From: Branchipolynoe longqiensis
Lineage: Eukaryota; Annelida; Polychaeta; Phyllodocida; Polynoidae
Length of the DNA: 64,000 nucleotides
Direction: 5' to 3'
Assembly (NCBI GenBank): GCA_030323885.1
Contig: CM059189.1
Coordinates: 45,205,015-45,269,014 of the forward strand
A program made the translations under genes and the position numbers. Of this stretch, positions 50,117-59,949 are shown piece after piece (the first letter of the stretch is position 1; every line of letters begins with the position of its first letter). The notes beneath the pieces were generated by a model. It searched no databases and was not told where the DNA came from. It saw only the letters and a program-made list of their open reading frames with translations.

Positions 50117-51033
50117 ATAGACCAATTTCATATGACGTCAGCACTTGTATTTAGATCAGTGCGCATGCTGCTTGGCTGCAGGACAACATCCGGTCACACT
50201 GCAAACTGAATGGCTATGAGCAATCTTCATAGAGAAAAGGTGAAATATCTCTAAAACTACACCACCTAGACACAAACCGATTGGAAGACATATAGAAAAC
50301 ATATTCAAAGAAGAGATTATATTAAATTAAGAAGGTTACGGTTCTGCATTACTATTAATTTTGACTCAAATCGACGTGTTGCCCTGCACATATCGGCAAA
50401 CTCAATGCATTGTCAATGGCCGTGAGTAACACATACAGAAGACATATTCAAAAAAGAGATTATATTAAATTTATAAGGTTAGGGTTCTGCATTTCTATTA
50501 ATTTTGAATCAAATCGACGTGTTGCACTGTGCGTATCGGCAAACTCAGTGCATTGTCAATGGCTGTGAGCAATCTTCATACAGAAAAAGTGAAATATCTC
50601 TAAAACCACACCACCTAGCCACAAACCACTCGGAACACATACAGAAAACATATTCAATGAATAGATTATATTAAATTTATAACGTTAGGGTTCTGCATTT
50701 CTATTAATTTTGAATAAATTAGAAGTTTTGCACTGCACGTATGGCAAACTCAATGCATTGTCAATGGCGGTGAGCAATCTTCATACAGAAAAAGTGAAAT
50801 ATCTCTAAAACCACACCACCTAGACACAAACCGCTTAGCACACATATAGAAAACATATTCAACGAATAGATTATATTAAATTGATATGGTTAGGGTTCTG
50901 GATTTCTATTAATTTTGAATAAAATTTACGTTTTGCACTGCGCATACCAGCAAGCTCAGTGGCAGTGTGCATTTATTCTGCAGCCAAGCTGCGCACGCAT
51001 ACACGATGTTTACAAACATTGAAAGGGGTCTAT
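50117..51033. mobile_element. inverted-repeat element with internal 205-bp tandem repeats
   Basis: Ends ATAGACCAATTTCATATGA and the inverse of ATAGACCCCTTTCAATGTT, plus inner inverted GCTTGGCTGCAG. Between them are four copies (one shortened) of a roughly 205-bp unit with GAGCAATCTTCATA, ATATCTCTAAAACCACACCA and TTAGGGTTCTGCATTTCTAT. This architecture (terminal repeats around a tandem core) is known from some bivalve MITE-like elements. Confidence 0.75.
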
Positions 51034-51090
51034 GAGTGTTTTAATCTAGATATACTATGTTAGTTTTTTTGTTTTTGTTTTTTTTGTGTG

Positions 51091-51468
51091 CCCCTGTCAC
51101 ACCTCACCGGATTGAGGAAACGGAAAGAAACCGAACCAAGTCCGTTGATATCCGGCAAAGTCTGGGTTCTGTCCGTTGCATATCCATAGCATATCCGTTG
51201 ATATCCGTTGATATCTGGCTCGATCCTTTACAAGTTTTGAACATGCACAAAACTTGGAACGGATGCCACCGGATTGACGTCTACGGTTCTTGTCCGGTTT
51301 GAGTTTGTTTCATCCATTGGCTATCCGTTCATGTCCGTTTCATGTCCGTTCATCTGATATCGCAACATTTTGACACATTTTAATACATTTTGATATTTAT
51401 CACGCCCAAACACCACCGGACTAGACAATTCTGTCCGTTGCTCAATCCGGCGAGGTGTGACAGGGGCT
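51091..51468. mobile_element. foldback element D (motif ATCCGTT/TGTCCGTT)
   Basis: 378 bp starting CCCCTGTCACACCTCACCGG and ending CCGGCGAGGTGTGACAGGGGC. The right side is followed by TTA; the left flank is not TWA. The interior repeats GTCCGTTGATATCCG and CATGTCCGTT and has a clear central near-palindrome, AAGTTTTGAACATGCACAAA then ACTT, at 51229-51252. Confidence 0.8.
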
Positions 51469-51633
51469 TTAGTCAGACATTTGAAAGTTAGGTTTGTGGA
51501 TAATGTTGTATGGGTTTCAGGTACTCCATTTTCTTTGTCATTGTGTTCAGCTCATTTTGCCTTAGAGACACCTCCCATTGTTACAACTTCACATCTTGCC
51601 TGACACTTAATAGTCATTAGTTCCTAATAATTT

Positions 51634-51900
51634 GTGGTGTTCTCTGTGGCGGAGTGGTTAATCTGAAGTGGTTCGATTCCCTGTGCTCCCACCTCTGCCA
51701 ATTTGGATTTCCACCGCTGTCTATAACTTACAGCGTCATCAAAGGACAGTTGCTCTCATACCATGTCTATGTGGTGTGGGAGCTTAAAAATCCCTTGGGT
51801 CGGTAAAAGTGTAGGCTCGAGCTTTCTATCGACAAACTGTCTAATGGTGGAAACAAGCCTATCCAGACTTATCCATGATAGGCAGTATAAATCTTCAAGA
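51634..51900 (+). mobile_element. SINE family 1 copy with internal deletion
   Basis: Plus strand; a deletion of about 30 bp removes the part of the head between box A and box B. Confidence 0.75.
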
Positions 51901-52071
51901 AAAATAATGCCTAGGTCACAAATGCTGCGGTCCCCATACGGTGCTATGGTCTGCTGTGTTTTGCAGTTAATACAAATTTTACTGTGTTGCGGTCTCCAGT
52001 TTATCTATTCACAAATCGTATGATCACTACAGCATTGGCATGGGTTCAAATGAAATACATATGGCCTTTTA

Positions 52072-52760
52072 TGGGGCTGTCACACTACGACGTAACGACG
52101 TCAACGTAGGGAGAACGTGAAGAACGTTGAACTTTTCGGCGTAGTATGCAAATTTGGGCACAAGTTGAATGTGGATGCAGCGTAGTGGACGAGAACGTAA
52201 CGTTGGTAAAGCGTAGTGATACCGTCAGTCACGAGAGAGGACAACGTCACTACGCTCACGGAACGTTATGAACGTTATTCCATCGCCAGAAGAACGTTAC
52301 ATGACGTTAGCTATGTAATGAGACGTTGAACGTACGTTGAATGCACGTTCTCCTGACGTTCTCCTGACGTTCTCCTGACGTTTTCCTGACGTTCTCCTGA
52401 CGTTCCCATTAAGCCTCGTAGGCTTTTGCACTTGGTTTAATGTGGGTCAACGTAGTGGAACTAGTGGAACATAGTTGAACGTAGTGAGCAGCGTTGAAAT
52501 AACGTCCGTTTAACGTCATTGACGTTCACTGAACGTGAACAGAACGTACGGCGAACGTAAACCCTTACGTTCGACCTACGTCCAAAGTTTTGAACATGTC
52601 CAAAACCTTGACGTAACTCGACGTAACACGACGTAATGTGACGTAGCTCGACGTCATTCTAACGTCATTTTGACGTCATCATGACGTAACCCAACGTCAT
52701 GACGAAAAATGATCACGTTAGGCTCACGTTGGCTCGTCACGTCGTAGTGTGACAGGGGTA
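52072..52760. mobile_element. foldback element E (motif ACGTTGAACG/CTCCTGACGTT)
   Basis: 689 bp starting TGGGGCTGTCACACTACGA and ending CGTCGTAGTGTGACAGGGGTA, flanked by TTA at 52069-52071 and 52761-52763. The arms are dense in AACGTTGAACGT, TGACGTTCTCC and CGACGTAA. The central AAAGTTTTGAACATGTCCAA then AACC is at about 52591-52614. The clearest example of the family. Confidence 0.88.
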
Positions 52761-52982
52761 TTAGATACTACAACCTTTCAAATTCAATCGTTATCATAAT
52801 AAACAAAATATATTGAAAAGAAAATATGTGGAATATCCACCAAAATGTTATTAAGAATTCTCTAATCATATAAGTAACCTGTGGCATTGGGACTTTCCGA
52901 AGTTGAGATTACTTCAACTTAAAACAATCGCAACCCGTTACAGCGAGCAAAAAAATGTACAGTCACTGTCAGGTGACGGTAA

Positions 52983-53431
52983 AGGCCCTGTCACATTACG
53001 GCGCATGGCGGGAGCGTATTGAAAACCTACGTAGGTCCTGCGCGTGCCGGCCTATGATGACATTTGGTGACCTTTCGGTTGGTTTTGAGCGCATGTGGAA
53101 CCTATGAAGAGCATACGAGGAGCGTATGAGGAGCGTATGGGAGCGTATGGGAGCGTCCTGTGACATTTTTTGACAGTATGCGCCATACGCCCTCATAGGT
53201 CGAGTTTTTTTTAGCATGCACAAAAAAATGTGGACGGACGGATTTATGAAAGCGTATGGCGGCGTATGCCTCATACGCTTCACATACGCCGGCATCTGGC
53301 GGCGTATGAGTAGTGTATGAGTAGCGTATGCGTAGCGTATGAGTAGCGTATACGGCGTATGCCGACGTATATGACGTAACGCGCTTACGCCGCCATACGC
53401 TCCCGCAAAAAACCCTAATGTGACAGCCCCT
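52983..53431. mobile_element. foldback element F (motif GCGTATG)
   Basis: 449 bp starting AGGCCCTGTCACATTACGGC and ending CCCTAATGTGACAGCCCCT, with TAA before and TTA after. The arms are built from GAGCGTATG and CATACGC words (for example AGTAGCGTATGAGTAGCGTA). The centre TTTTTTTAGCATGCACAAAA is at about 53205. Non-coding; the 148-codon frame here is an artefact. Confidence 0.85.
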
Positions 53432-53689
53432 TTACCGACCATACGGTCGCCGTACGGTCTGGCTGATGCGGCGACTTATGGTTGACGCAAGTACACCGCA
53501 AGGCCCTTGTGACTAAGGCTTTAGTATGGTGTCTCCTATAGGTTTGTGATGGTTTATGGCTTACTTACTGTTTATTACAGATCTATTGATTAGTACATAT
53601 TTTTTTATCCATATCTCACTTTCAGTCATTCTTAATTTTATTTTTGTATTCTTTTAGTGTTTTGGTGTTTCTTAGATCACTGCTTTGGT

Positions 53690-54270
53690 TAGTCCAAGCT
53701 TTTATGGTTATTTCATGTTTATTTTATCCTTATTTCATGGTTATGTTATTATATTTTTTTTTTCTCGAAGATTTATAGTGCCTATCATGGATAAGTCTGA
53801 ATGGACTTGTTTGCACCATTAGACAGTTTGTCAATAGAAAGCCAGAGCCTACACTTTTACCGACCCAAGGGATTTTAACCTCCCACACCACATAGACATG
53901 GTTTGAGAGCAACAAGCCTTTGATGATGCTGTAAGTTATACACAGCAGTGGAAATCCAAATTGGCAGAGGTGGGGGGGGGGGGGCATGGGGAATCAAACC
54001 ACCAACCTTCAGATTAGGAGTCCGACCTAGAAAAAAGTCAGACACTCTAACCACTCTGCCAGAGAGAACACCACCCTGTTATGCTTATTTTATGGTTATT
54101 TTATGGTTATTTTATGGTTATTTTATGGTTATTTTGTGATTATTTTATACCCATTTTATTCTCATATCATGCTCATTCTATGCTCATTTCATGCAAATTT
54201 CATGCTCATTCTATGTTCATTTTATGCTCATTTTATGTTCATTCTATGCTCATTATATGATCATTTTATG
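53690..54270. repeat. 11-bp TTTTATGGTTA / ATGCTCATTTT repeat, split by a SINE
   Basis: Degenerate 10-11-bp repeats before 53755 and after 54080. The SINE 1 at 53764-54073 is inserted within. Confidence 0.75.
53764..54073 (-). mobile_element. SINE family 1 copy
   Basis: Full-length minus-strand copy with a G-run expansion near 53975. Confidence 0.8.
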
Positions 54271-54324
54271 CTAATGTTGCCTCTATGCCGCCTGCACTGT
54301 GTACAGTCCCTATAATGTCAAGAC

Positions 54325-54452
54325 CATGTCAATATAATGTGACTGAGTGGTATATGTTCATGAGGCAGCACTATAAAGTCGTCATGGATGCTCGCTGTCA
54401 CATGTCTATACCCGTCTTGAGATGACCTTAGCTGCTGCTAGGACGAAGAAAC
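54325..54452 (+). mobile_element. SINE family 2 body/tail fragment
   Basis: AATGTGACTGAGTGGTATAT to TTAGCTGCTGCTAGGACGAA. Confidence 0.65.
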
Positions 54453-54490
54453 GGAATAAGCAACGTGTAACTTAATATTTAGTCCGCAGA

Positions 54491-54775
54491 TTGAAGTTGC
54501 ATAGTCAGTGAAAGCATGCAATTTTCAAAACAAAAATATTCATCTAGATTTGATTCTACATATCATAGTTACATGCTGATGCACCTGTTAAGTATTTGTT
54601 GCTGTATCGACTAAGTCAATTTAATAGAACCTGTTACTTCTTAAAGATATGATGTCATACTTGTTATGTGCACGCCAAAATTAATGTTCATAGTTTCACT
54701 TCAAATTTCTCCAAAGTTAACCATTTAAAATAAAACTTACCTAAAAATTAAAATAAAATAAATTCTACCGGTCAA
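54491..54775. mobile_element. TTAA-MITE, truncated copy
   Basis: Left end GAAGTTGCATAGTCAGTG and typical body phrases (GCTGATGCACCTGTTAAGTA); right end lost. Confidence 0.65.
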
Positions 54776-55390
54776 CGCAATATAGACATGATAATTATTA
54801 TCATTATATAAAAAGGTGGAGAGGCTTCTTCATTATTATTGTTCTGATTATTACTGTGCAGTAAATGGGTCTGTTATTTAATGACGATTAATATGGATAT
54901 TGGCCTATCACGACCCGACTTAATCGATCCCTCTGTGCGCTGCTGCAGCGCCACCATGTGTTGGTGCCCTGCGACCCGCTGCTCGGCCATTTCGCACCAG
55001 GCTTTCAAACTCGGAACCGGTTAGGCATTATCCTAGCCAAGATTTCACATTAAAAGTGATCAACCCATTCTTGTCTCGTCTGATTTAAAGAGTAGCCTAA
55101 CTTTATATTTTTATATCAAAACATAGCAGCATCTCAAAACCATCGTACTTCAATTTTAGGATGAATATTTTTTAAGGCTTGATGAAATATCAAAAGCAAA
55201 GATATTTCAAGTGGAGGGATTGACCTAAGTGAAGAGGTAAGGGTCATTCAATCGTTGGTAAGTAGCTCAATGCCTGACTGGATATTGCAGACGGCATCAG
55301 TCTGATACTTAGGATTGGTTGAAGCAACACACAAACCACCAAAAACACCAGAGCCAGCGGAGCCTTTTCCGGTACATAATTTATATATAT
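54776..55390. other. spacer, no gene seen
   Basis: Nothing recognised; a short (TA)n at 55382-55412 borders the LINE relic. Confidence 0.35.
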
Positions 55391-55396
55391 ATATAA

Positions 55397-56068
55397 ACCT
55401 ATATATATCCTGACTGACTCACTCAATGCAGTCCGCAAGATCAAGGACCACAGAGCTAACCACTCTCTGGCCACCTTGATCCAGAACACCATCGTCACCA
55501 GGCAGGAAGCTCAACTCGACACAGTGCTGGCCTGGGTCCCCTCCCACATAGGACTTCCCGGTAATTACCAGGCTGACTCAGCTCCTCTGGATGGCTCGCG
55601 CCGTCCTGAGATCGACCTCATCATAGACCACTCCTTGTCCAAGCTCAAAGCCACCCACGCTAGAGCCACCAAACCCTGTGGGAGGCTTCCCTCCACAACA
55701 CCACCGTCAGGAACCCATACTCCATCAGTTGGGCCTGGCACAAAAATGTCAGAGCGTGCCTGCCAGTCCCAAGAAACCTCTCTCCATCCATGCAAGAGGC
55801 GGTCACGCGCTTCAGGACTGGATACAGGCGGTTCATCGATACCCCTGCATTGCAACGATGTCCATGCAGTGACAAAATCTTCAACATCACCCACATATTG
55901 GCATCAGGTGTGGCCTTTGATAGGAGCGCCATCCGAGACTTCCTCGGCCCACCACACAACTTGTCTGACACCCGAGCTGCGCTCGCCATCCTCGAGAGGC
56001 TCTCCGAGTCCTCATGGGAGCCACTCAGTAGATTCTATAGACAAAATTATCACACCTTCGAGATCTGA
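55397..56068 (+). pseudogene. LINE 3' coding end with RNase H domain, frameshifted
   Basis: Frame one: LTDSLNAVRKIKDHRANHSL, then LDTVLAWVPSHIGLPGNYQADS, the C-terminal half of an RNase H fold (the VPSHIG-x-GN-x2-AD motif carries its histidine and acidic residue). After a shift near 55675, another frame gives LPVPRNLSPSMQEAVTRFRT, a CPCSDKIFNITHIL segment and a stop at 56066-56068. LINEs with a C-terminal RNase H belong to the I/Jockey-like groups. The element is 5' truncated at a (TA)n. Confidence 0.8.
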
Positions 56069-56099
56069 ACCCAACAGCAGCGACAGTGACTAGCAACCA

Positions 56100-56360
56100 C
56101 TGTCAGGGAGCCCCGTGAGGTCCCGGTTGGGGAGCCCCATGAGGTCCCCCAATCGGGGAGTCCTGTGAGGTCCCCCAGCAGGGAGCCCAGTGAAGTCCCC
56201 CAGCAGGGAGCCCCGTGAGGTCCCCCACCAGGGAGCCCCGTGAGGTCCCAGCCGGGAGCACCATGAGGTCCCACCTGGGAGCCCCGTGAGGTCCCACCGG
56301 GGACCCCCAGTGAGGTCCCACTGGATGCAGCCCCTACACCGGGAGCCCCATGTGGTCCTG
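56100..56360. repeat. GC-rich minisatellite AGCCCCGTGAGGTCCC
   Basis: About 11 copies of GGGAGCCCCGTGAGGTCCC with variable CCCACCA spacers, directly after the LINE stop; probably part of the element's 3' UTR. Confidence 0.85.
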
Positions 56361-56684
56361 GACACACCGACGTGACAGCCTCGACCCCCGCACCCACAAC
56401 GCCGGTTCCCGCTTCGATCACCGACGGAGTGGGTAACGGGACCGCGGATACAGCCACACCCACCCACCTCACCCCAGTCCAAGAGCCACTGGCACTGGAC
56501 CACCCACCCTGCGACGGGGGCCCGGAAGACCAATGCGCCGCCCATGGCCCTGCTGCCAATGACACCGGATCCCGCATTGATGTCCGGTCGAGGTACAGGA
56601 CCGTGGGCCCAAGAACGTATTGCCACCTACCGGGCCACCGCCACACCACAGCACAAGTCACTGCGCAGAGCACCACGCTCCCCC

Positions 56685-56765
56685 CCCCCCACCCCCCCCC
56701 CCCCCCCCCCCCCCCCCACCCTCAAGCTGGACGAAGCAAGAAGGAAAGACCCCCCCCCCCGCTGG
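56685..56765. repeat. poly-C tract
   Basis: C-runs between 56687 and 56718 and near 56750-56760; likely length-variable. Confidence 0.9.
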
Positions 56766-56767
56766 TT

Positions 56768-57205
56768 GGTCACCATAGAGCAAATAGACATGGTCCTTTG
56801 ACTGAACTCTCCTCATTTCTCTTTCCTAGACTCTACCCTTTCTATTTCTCCCAGGCATACTTCTCCCCCTGACCAGGGGAGTTGTGTGCTTGGGTGGGGC
56901 CCTGTACCTTTACGTTTTCTCTCGCTTTGTTCTCGTTGCTGGAACCACCGCTGCACCCATCTTTACCCGCCCTTCCTCGAAACCCTTGCTGCTGTCGACT
57001 GGATACAAGTCCTCAACTACCGCTGGACCGAAGAGATTCAGGGCCACCTCAACGCTTCGCTGTTACAACGTTGTTAAGATGTCCCCAGCTTCTACAACCA
57101 TCCCTACTGAAGATTAATCTTCAACCAAAAATTGGGCCGATTTTTCGGAGCCTCTCCATAAATGTTGCAGTTCTGCAACCAGTAACCGTCGTAAGATTAC
57201 AAACC
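56768..57205 (+). mobile_element. LINE 3' segment shared with 32237-32700
   Basis: See 32237-32700. Here it lies downstream of the RNase H coding end and the minisatellite, the order expected for one LINE 3' UTR. Confidence 0.6.
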
Positions 57206-57420
57206 ACCCCCCAAGTCAAGTCAATTCATGCAATAATTGAAAGCGATCACATCATTCAACTTTAATTGAAAAACAAAAGGGTTTAGTGTAATAAATCATG
57301 TTATATAAGCTTAGCAAGTCCAACAAAGTGTGCATGGTGAATTGCCACCATGGGTAATTTGCGCGCCAACAAGGGGACTATCTGCAGTGGCGCCACCTAG
57401 GTTCGATCTCATCAACCAAC

Positions 57421-57600
57421 ATGCCTCCTGCCGGAATTCCCGTGAATCACCATCCCCGCAAGATCTGTGACATCATCTCCCGTCGTCGTCGGCCCGCCAG
57501 TTCCTGCTTTCAACACTACGCCTCCAGACGCCAGACCGACAACAACCACCCGACTCAACCGCCCACCCACCACTACAATGAGACGCAGTTAAAGCGATAG
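57421..57600 (+). CDS. small ORF, 59 codons, unrecognised
   Basis: ATG after CAACCAAC (acceptable context) to TAG, encoding a short basic protein (MPPAGIPVNHHPRKICDII, then SRRRRP and a His/Asn/Thr-rich tail). The frame is open upstream to 57352, through a possible acceptor TATCTGCAG, so it could be a terminal exon. An AATAAA lies at about 57676. Composition differs from the AT-rich flanks. No family recognised. It may equally be part of a mobile-element remnant. Confidence 0.2.
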   Translation: MPPAGIPVNHHPRKICDIISRRRRPASSCFQHYASRRQTDNNHPTQPPTHHYNETQLKR

Positions 57601-57720
57601 GGTTGAGAGCCTGATTTGATGAACTTTGACCTGATGACCTTATTCGACGTTACTCTTATACATTTGACTTCTCTTGAATAAAGTCCATGTCATATGACCT
57701 CTTGTTCATGTCGTATTTAA

Positions 57721-57904
57721 AACCCCAGTCACACTACAGCTTACAACCACTTTGCGACGACCTTAGACCAAAGAACCCACACTCATCCGTGACATCCTTA
57801 CTACTAAATCAATGGTTGCCGATGTCTGGGTGTCACAAGTGAGTGTGGGTTCTTTGGTCTAAGGTGGTCGCAAAGTGGTCGCAAGCTGTAGTGTGACTGG
57901 GGTA
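57721..57904. mobile_element. foldback element G, 184-bp hairpin
   Basis: Starts AACCCCAGTCACACTACAGC and ends GCTGTAGTGTGACTGGGGTA, flanked by TAA on both sides (57718-57720 and 57905-57907). The inverted repeats run about 60 bp with few mismatches (ACCACTTTGCGAC, CCTTAGACCAAAGAACCCAC), leaving a roughly 60-bp loop. The smallest member, with perfect-looking arms and no central FACATG-type palindrome. Confidence 0.85.
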
Positions 57905-57905
57905 T

Positions 57906-58352
57906 AATGAAGGGCTCAGGCACAAAACCCGACATGCCCATTTTAATTGTTTTCTATCAAATATAATTAAATTGTTGTGCTTTCCAGTTAAAGTCTATCA
58001 ATTTCACATTGAATAGAGAATTGTATAGAAGATGTGCGGGAAAAAAAACGGATTTGATTATCAGAATGATGGCAGCTTCAGCTGAAATGTGATAGTCATT
58101 GTGAAAGTACAACGTTTGAACACTTTGACTTCTGGATACTGAATGGTTTATTCACGGCCTAGGGCTCGCTTGACCCGCCGGCTAAACTTTCCATGATGTC
58201 ATCTCATTAACATATTCCTTTGCCTCAAACTCTGCATCTCATTAACATATATTAGCCACACACCTATACGCCTATTACGCATATATCACAGTTATGGTTT
58301 CATTTTGGCCTGAATGGCATTTGTCGGTTTTTGTACCTGAACCCTTAATATG
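57906..58352. mobile_element. inverted-repeat element (AAGGG.TCAGG.ACAAAA ends) hosting a solo LTR
   Basis: Left AATGAAGGGCTCAGGCACAA and right TTTGTACCTGAACCCTTAAT are inverted, continuing inward with CCGACATGCC / GGCATTTGTCGG. The solo LTR at 58100-58290 is nested inside. Without it the element is about 255 bp. Confidence 0.7.
58100..58290 (-). mobile_element. solo LTR of the 971-5563 Gypsy family
   Basis: 191 bp, TGTGAAAGTACAACG to ATATCACA, matching both LTRs of the full element. Flanks GTCAT and GTTAT fit a 5-bp target copy with one change. No internal region, so it arose by LTR-LTR recombination. Confidence 0.85.
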
Positions 58353-58432
58353 ATATTGCAGTTCATAACCACTTGGTGTGTTGCTACACGATCTAGAAAA
58401 ACGAGGCTGTGTTCATGGACTGATATGTTGGT

Positions 58433-58846
58433 TGTTGGAGTTTTACGTCCTGGCAACATCCAAGGTCATATCAGGAAAGATACCGACTTGTGACAGTGCG
58501 CATTTATTGTGACTTCATGGTGTTGCCCCACTAGGAGACCAGGCCACCAGCACCATGACCTGGTATCACACTCAGTCACATTATCCTGACACTGAGCCAA
58601 CCAGCCCTTGCTTGCCCTACCCTAATAATGCGGAGCGCCAGGCTAGGAAGTGACAAGTATGACTTTTTAAGTCATTGGTTTGACTCGAGCAAGGTTCGAA
58701 CCCATGGGTTGATGAGCGGGAGGTGGAGCGCCGACCACGTGACCTATGGCGGCCGCGTTTTCCCGTAGACAACCCATGGGTTCGAATCCCACGATCTACT
58801 AAAACGGGAGACGGACGCTCAACTCATAAAGCCATCCCGCCTTGTC
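58433..58846 (-). mobile_element. SINE family 2 copy with inserted GC-rich piece
   Basis: Minus-strand copy. Between body and head there is an extra segment (about 58711-58765, with GCGGCCGCG), flanked by repeated AACCCATGGGTT. Confidence 0.7.
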
Positions 58847-58912
58847 AAGGACTGATGTACAATGAGCGTGGTATCTGGCTGGTGGCTGGCGTGAGACCGC
58901 CTGGGCGTAATA

Positions 58913-59900
58913 GATTAATCAACTCGGGTCACCCGAGCCACTTTTAGGCGCACGCGCACATCGTACAGACTCGGGTCAAACAATCGAACACGCTTCTCCA
59001 CGCTCAGGGTGGAAAAAATGGTGGCTTAATCCAAAACCCTTTTTTTTTTTTTTTAATAACCGATATAACTCCAGCAAAATAGGATTTAAAGCATTTTATG
59101 ATGGCATAATTTAGTTATATTTCCATTTAATTAATCTAGGTTATCACCAAAAATAAACATGTATGACTGGTACTGGTGGCTGTTATACTGCATGACGGTA
59201 CCAGTGCAAATGGTTCATGTTAGCAGAACATGGGTAATTTGCGACAGGGCGGGTCCTGGGTAGAACACATATGAGAACACCAGGAATAGCTCGCCCTGAT
59301 GCATCTAGAGTGGGACTGGGAAATAAGCTTAACCTCACCTGGTCAGAACGCATATTTAGTATGATTGATTACAGGAGACTGCCCAGAGATTGGGATGATT
59401 TGTTTGCAATTAAAGATGTCCAGCGTGATGTCCACTCAGTCGGCACACAAATCCCACACAAAAAGAAGAAATACACTGATTACTATAAATGCCCCGAAGA
59501 ATCAAGCAGTCACGACTATGCCAGGAGTGGCGAGTTCTCATCCGAGACCGAAGGCGGCGCTGCCATCAGTGGAATTGGGGTACAGACTGTGGTCACACCA
59601 CCTTCCACAGCAACCTGCCTAACCGGTTCTGTTATGTTTGTGCTTGGTGCATCAATAAGTCATTAATCTGGGTTATTACCAAAAAGAACCATGTATGACT
59701 GGTACTGGTAGCTGTTATCCTGCAGGATGGTACCAGTGCAAATGTGACGTCATCGCTCTTGGCCACCCCCAGCCAAGAGGTGGGTTACTAGGGTCATTTT
59801 GCACATGGCACGTGTATTTGTCGACTCCACTCGCATTGTTCAATTTGAAATTCTGACGACTCGGGTGACCTGAGTCGCCTGGGTCTTGGTAATTGATTAT
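58913..59900. mobile_element. possible inverted-repeat element (GACTCGGGTGACC ends)
   Basis: TTAATCAACTCGGGTCACCC near 58915 and the inverted GACTCGGGTGACCTGAGTCG near 59860 with ATTGATTA after it. Inside is a direct repeat (ATGTATGACTGGTACTGGT... to GGTACCAGTGCAAATG) at 59158-59215 and 59690-59744. Between these is the open frame at 59271-59666, which I cannot assign. Confidence 0.45.
59271..59666 (+). CDS. unrecognised open frame between direct repeats
   Basis: 131 codons, starting in ACATATGAGAAC context. Contains SERIFSMIDYRRLPRDWDD and HKKKKYTDYYKCPE-like residues. An overlapping frame (59489-59698) has several Cys/His/Trp (CHQWNWGTDCG, FCYVCAWC), which suggests a frameshifted zinc-binding tail. 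This looks like a decayed fragment of a transposon protein, but I recognise no family. It lies inside a candidate inverted-repeat element. Confidence 0.3.
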   Translation: MRTPGIARPDASRVGLGNKLNLTWSERIFSMIDYRRLPRDWDDLFAIKDVQRDVHSVGTQIPHKKKKYTDYYKCPEESSSHDYARSGEFSSETEGGAAISGIGVQTVVTPPSTATCLTGSVMFVLGASISH

Positions 59901-59949
59901 GGCCCCTGTGTCTGTGGGTCTTGTAGGTTTTTCTCACTGTCTGCTAGTA

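Noticed and set aside
56050..56676. 208-codon and 178-codon minus-strand frames
   Set aside because: They arise from the GC-rich minisatellite at 56100-56360 after the LINE stop; Gly/Pro/Ser periodicity and no domain.
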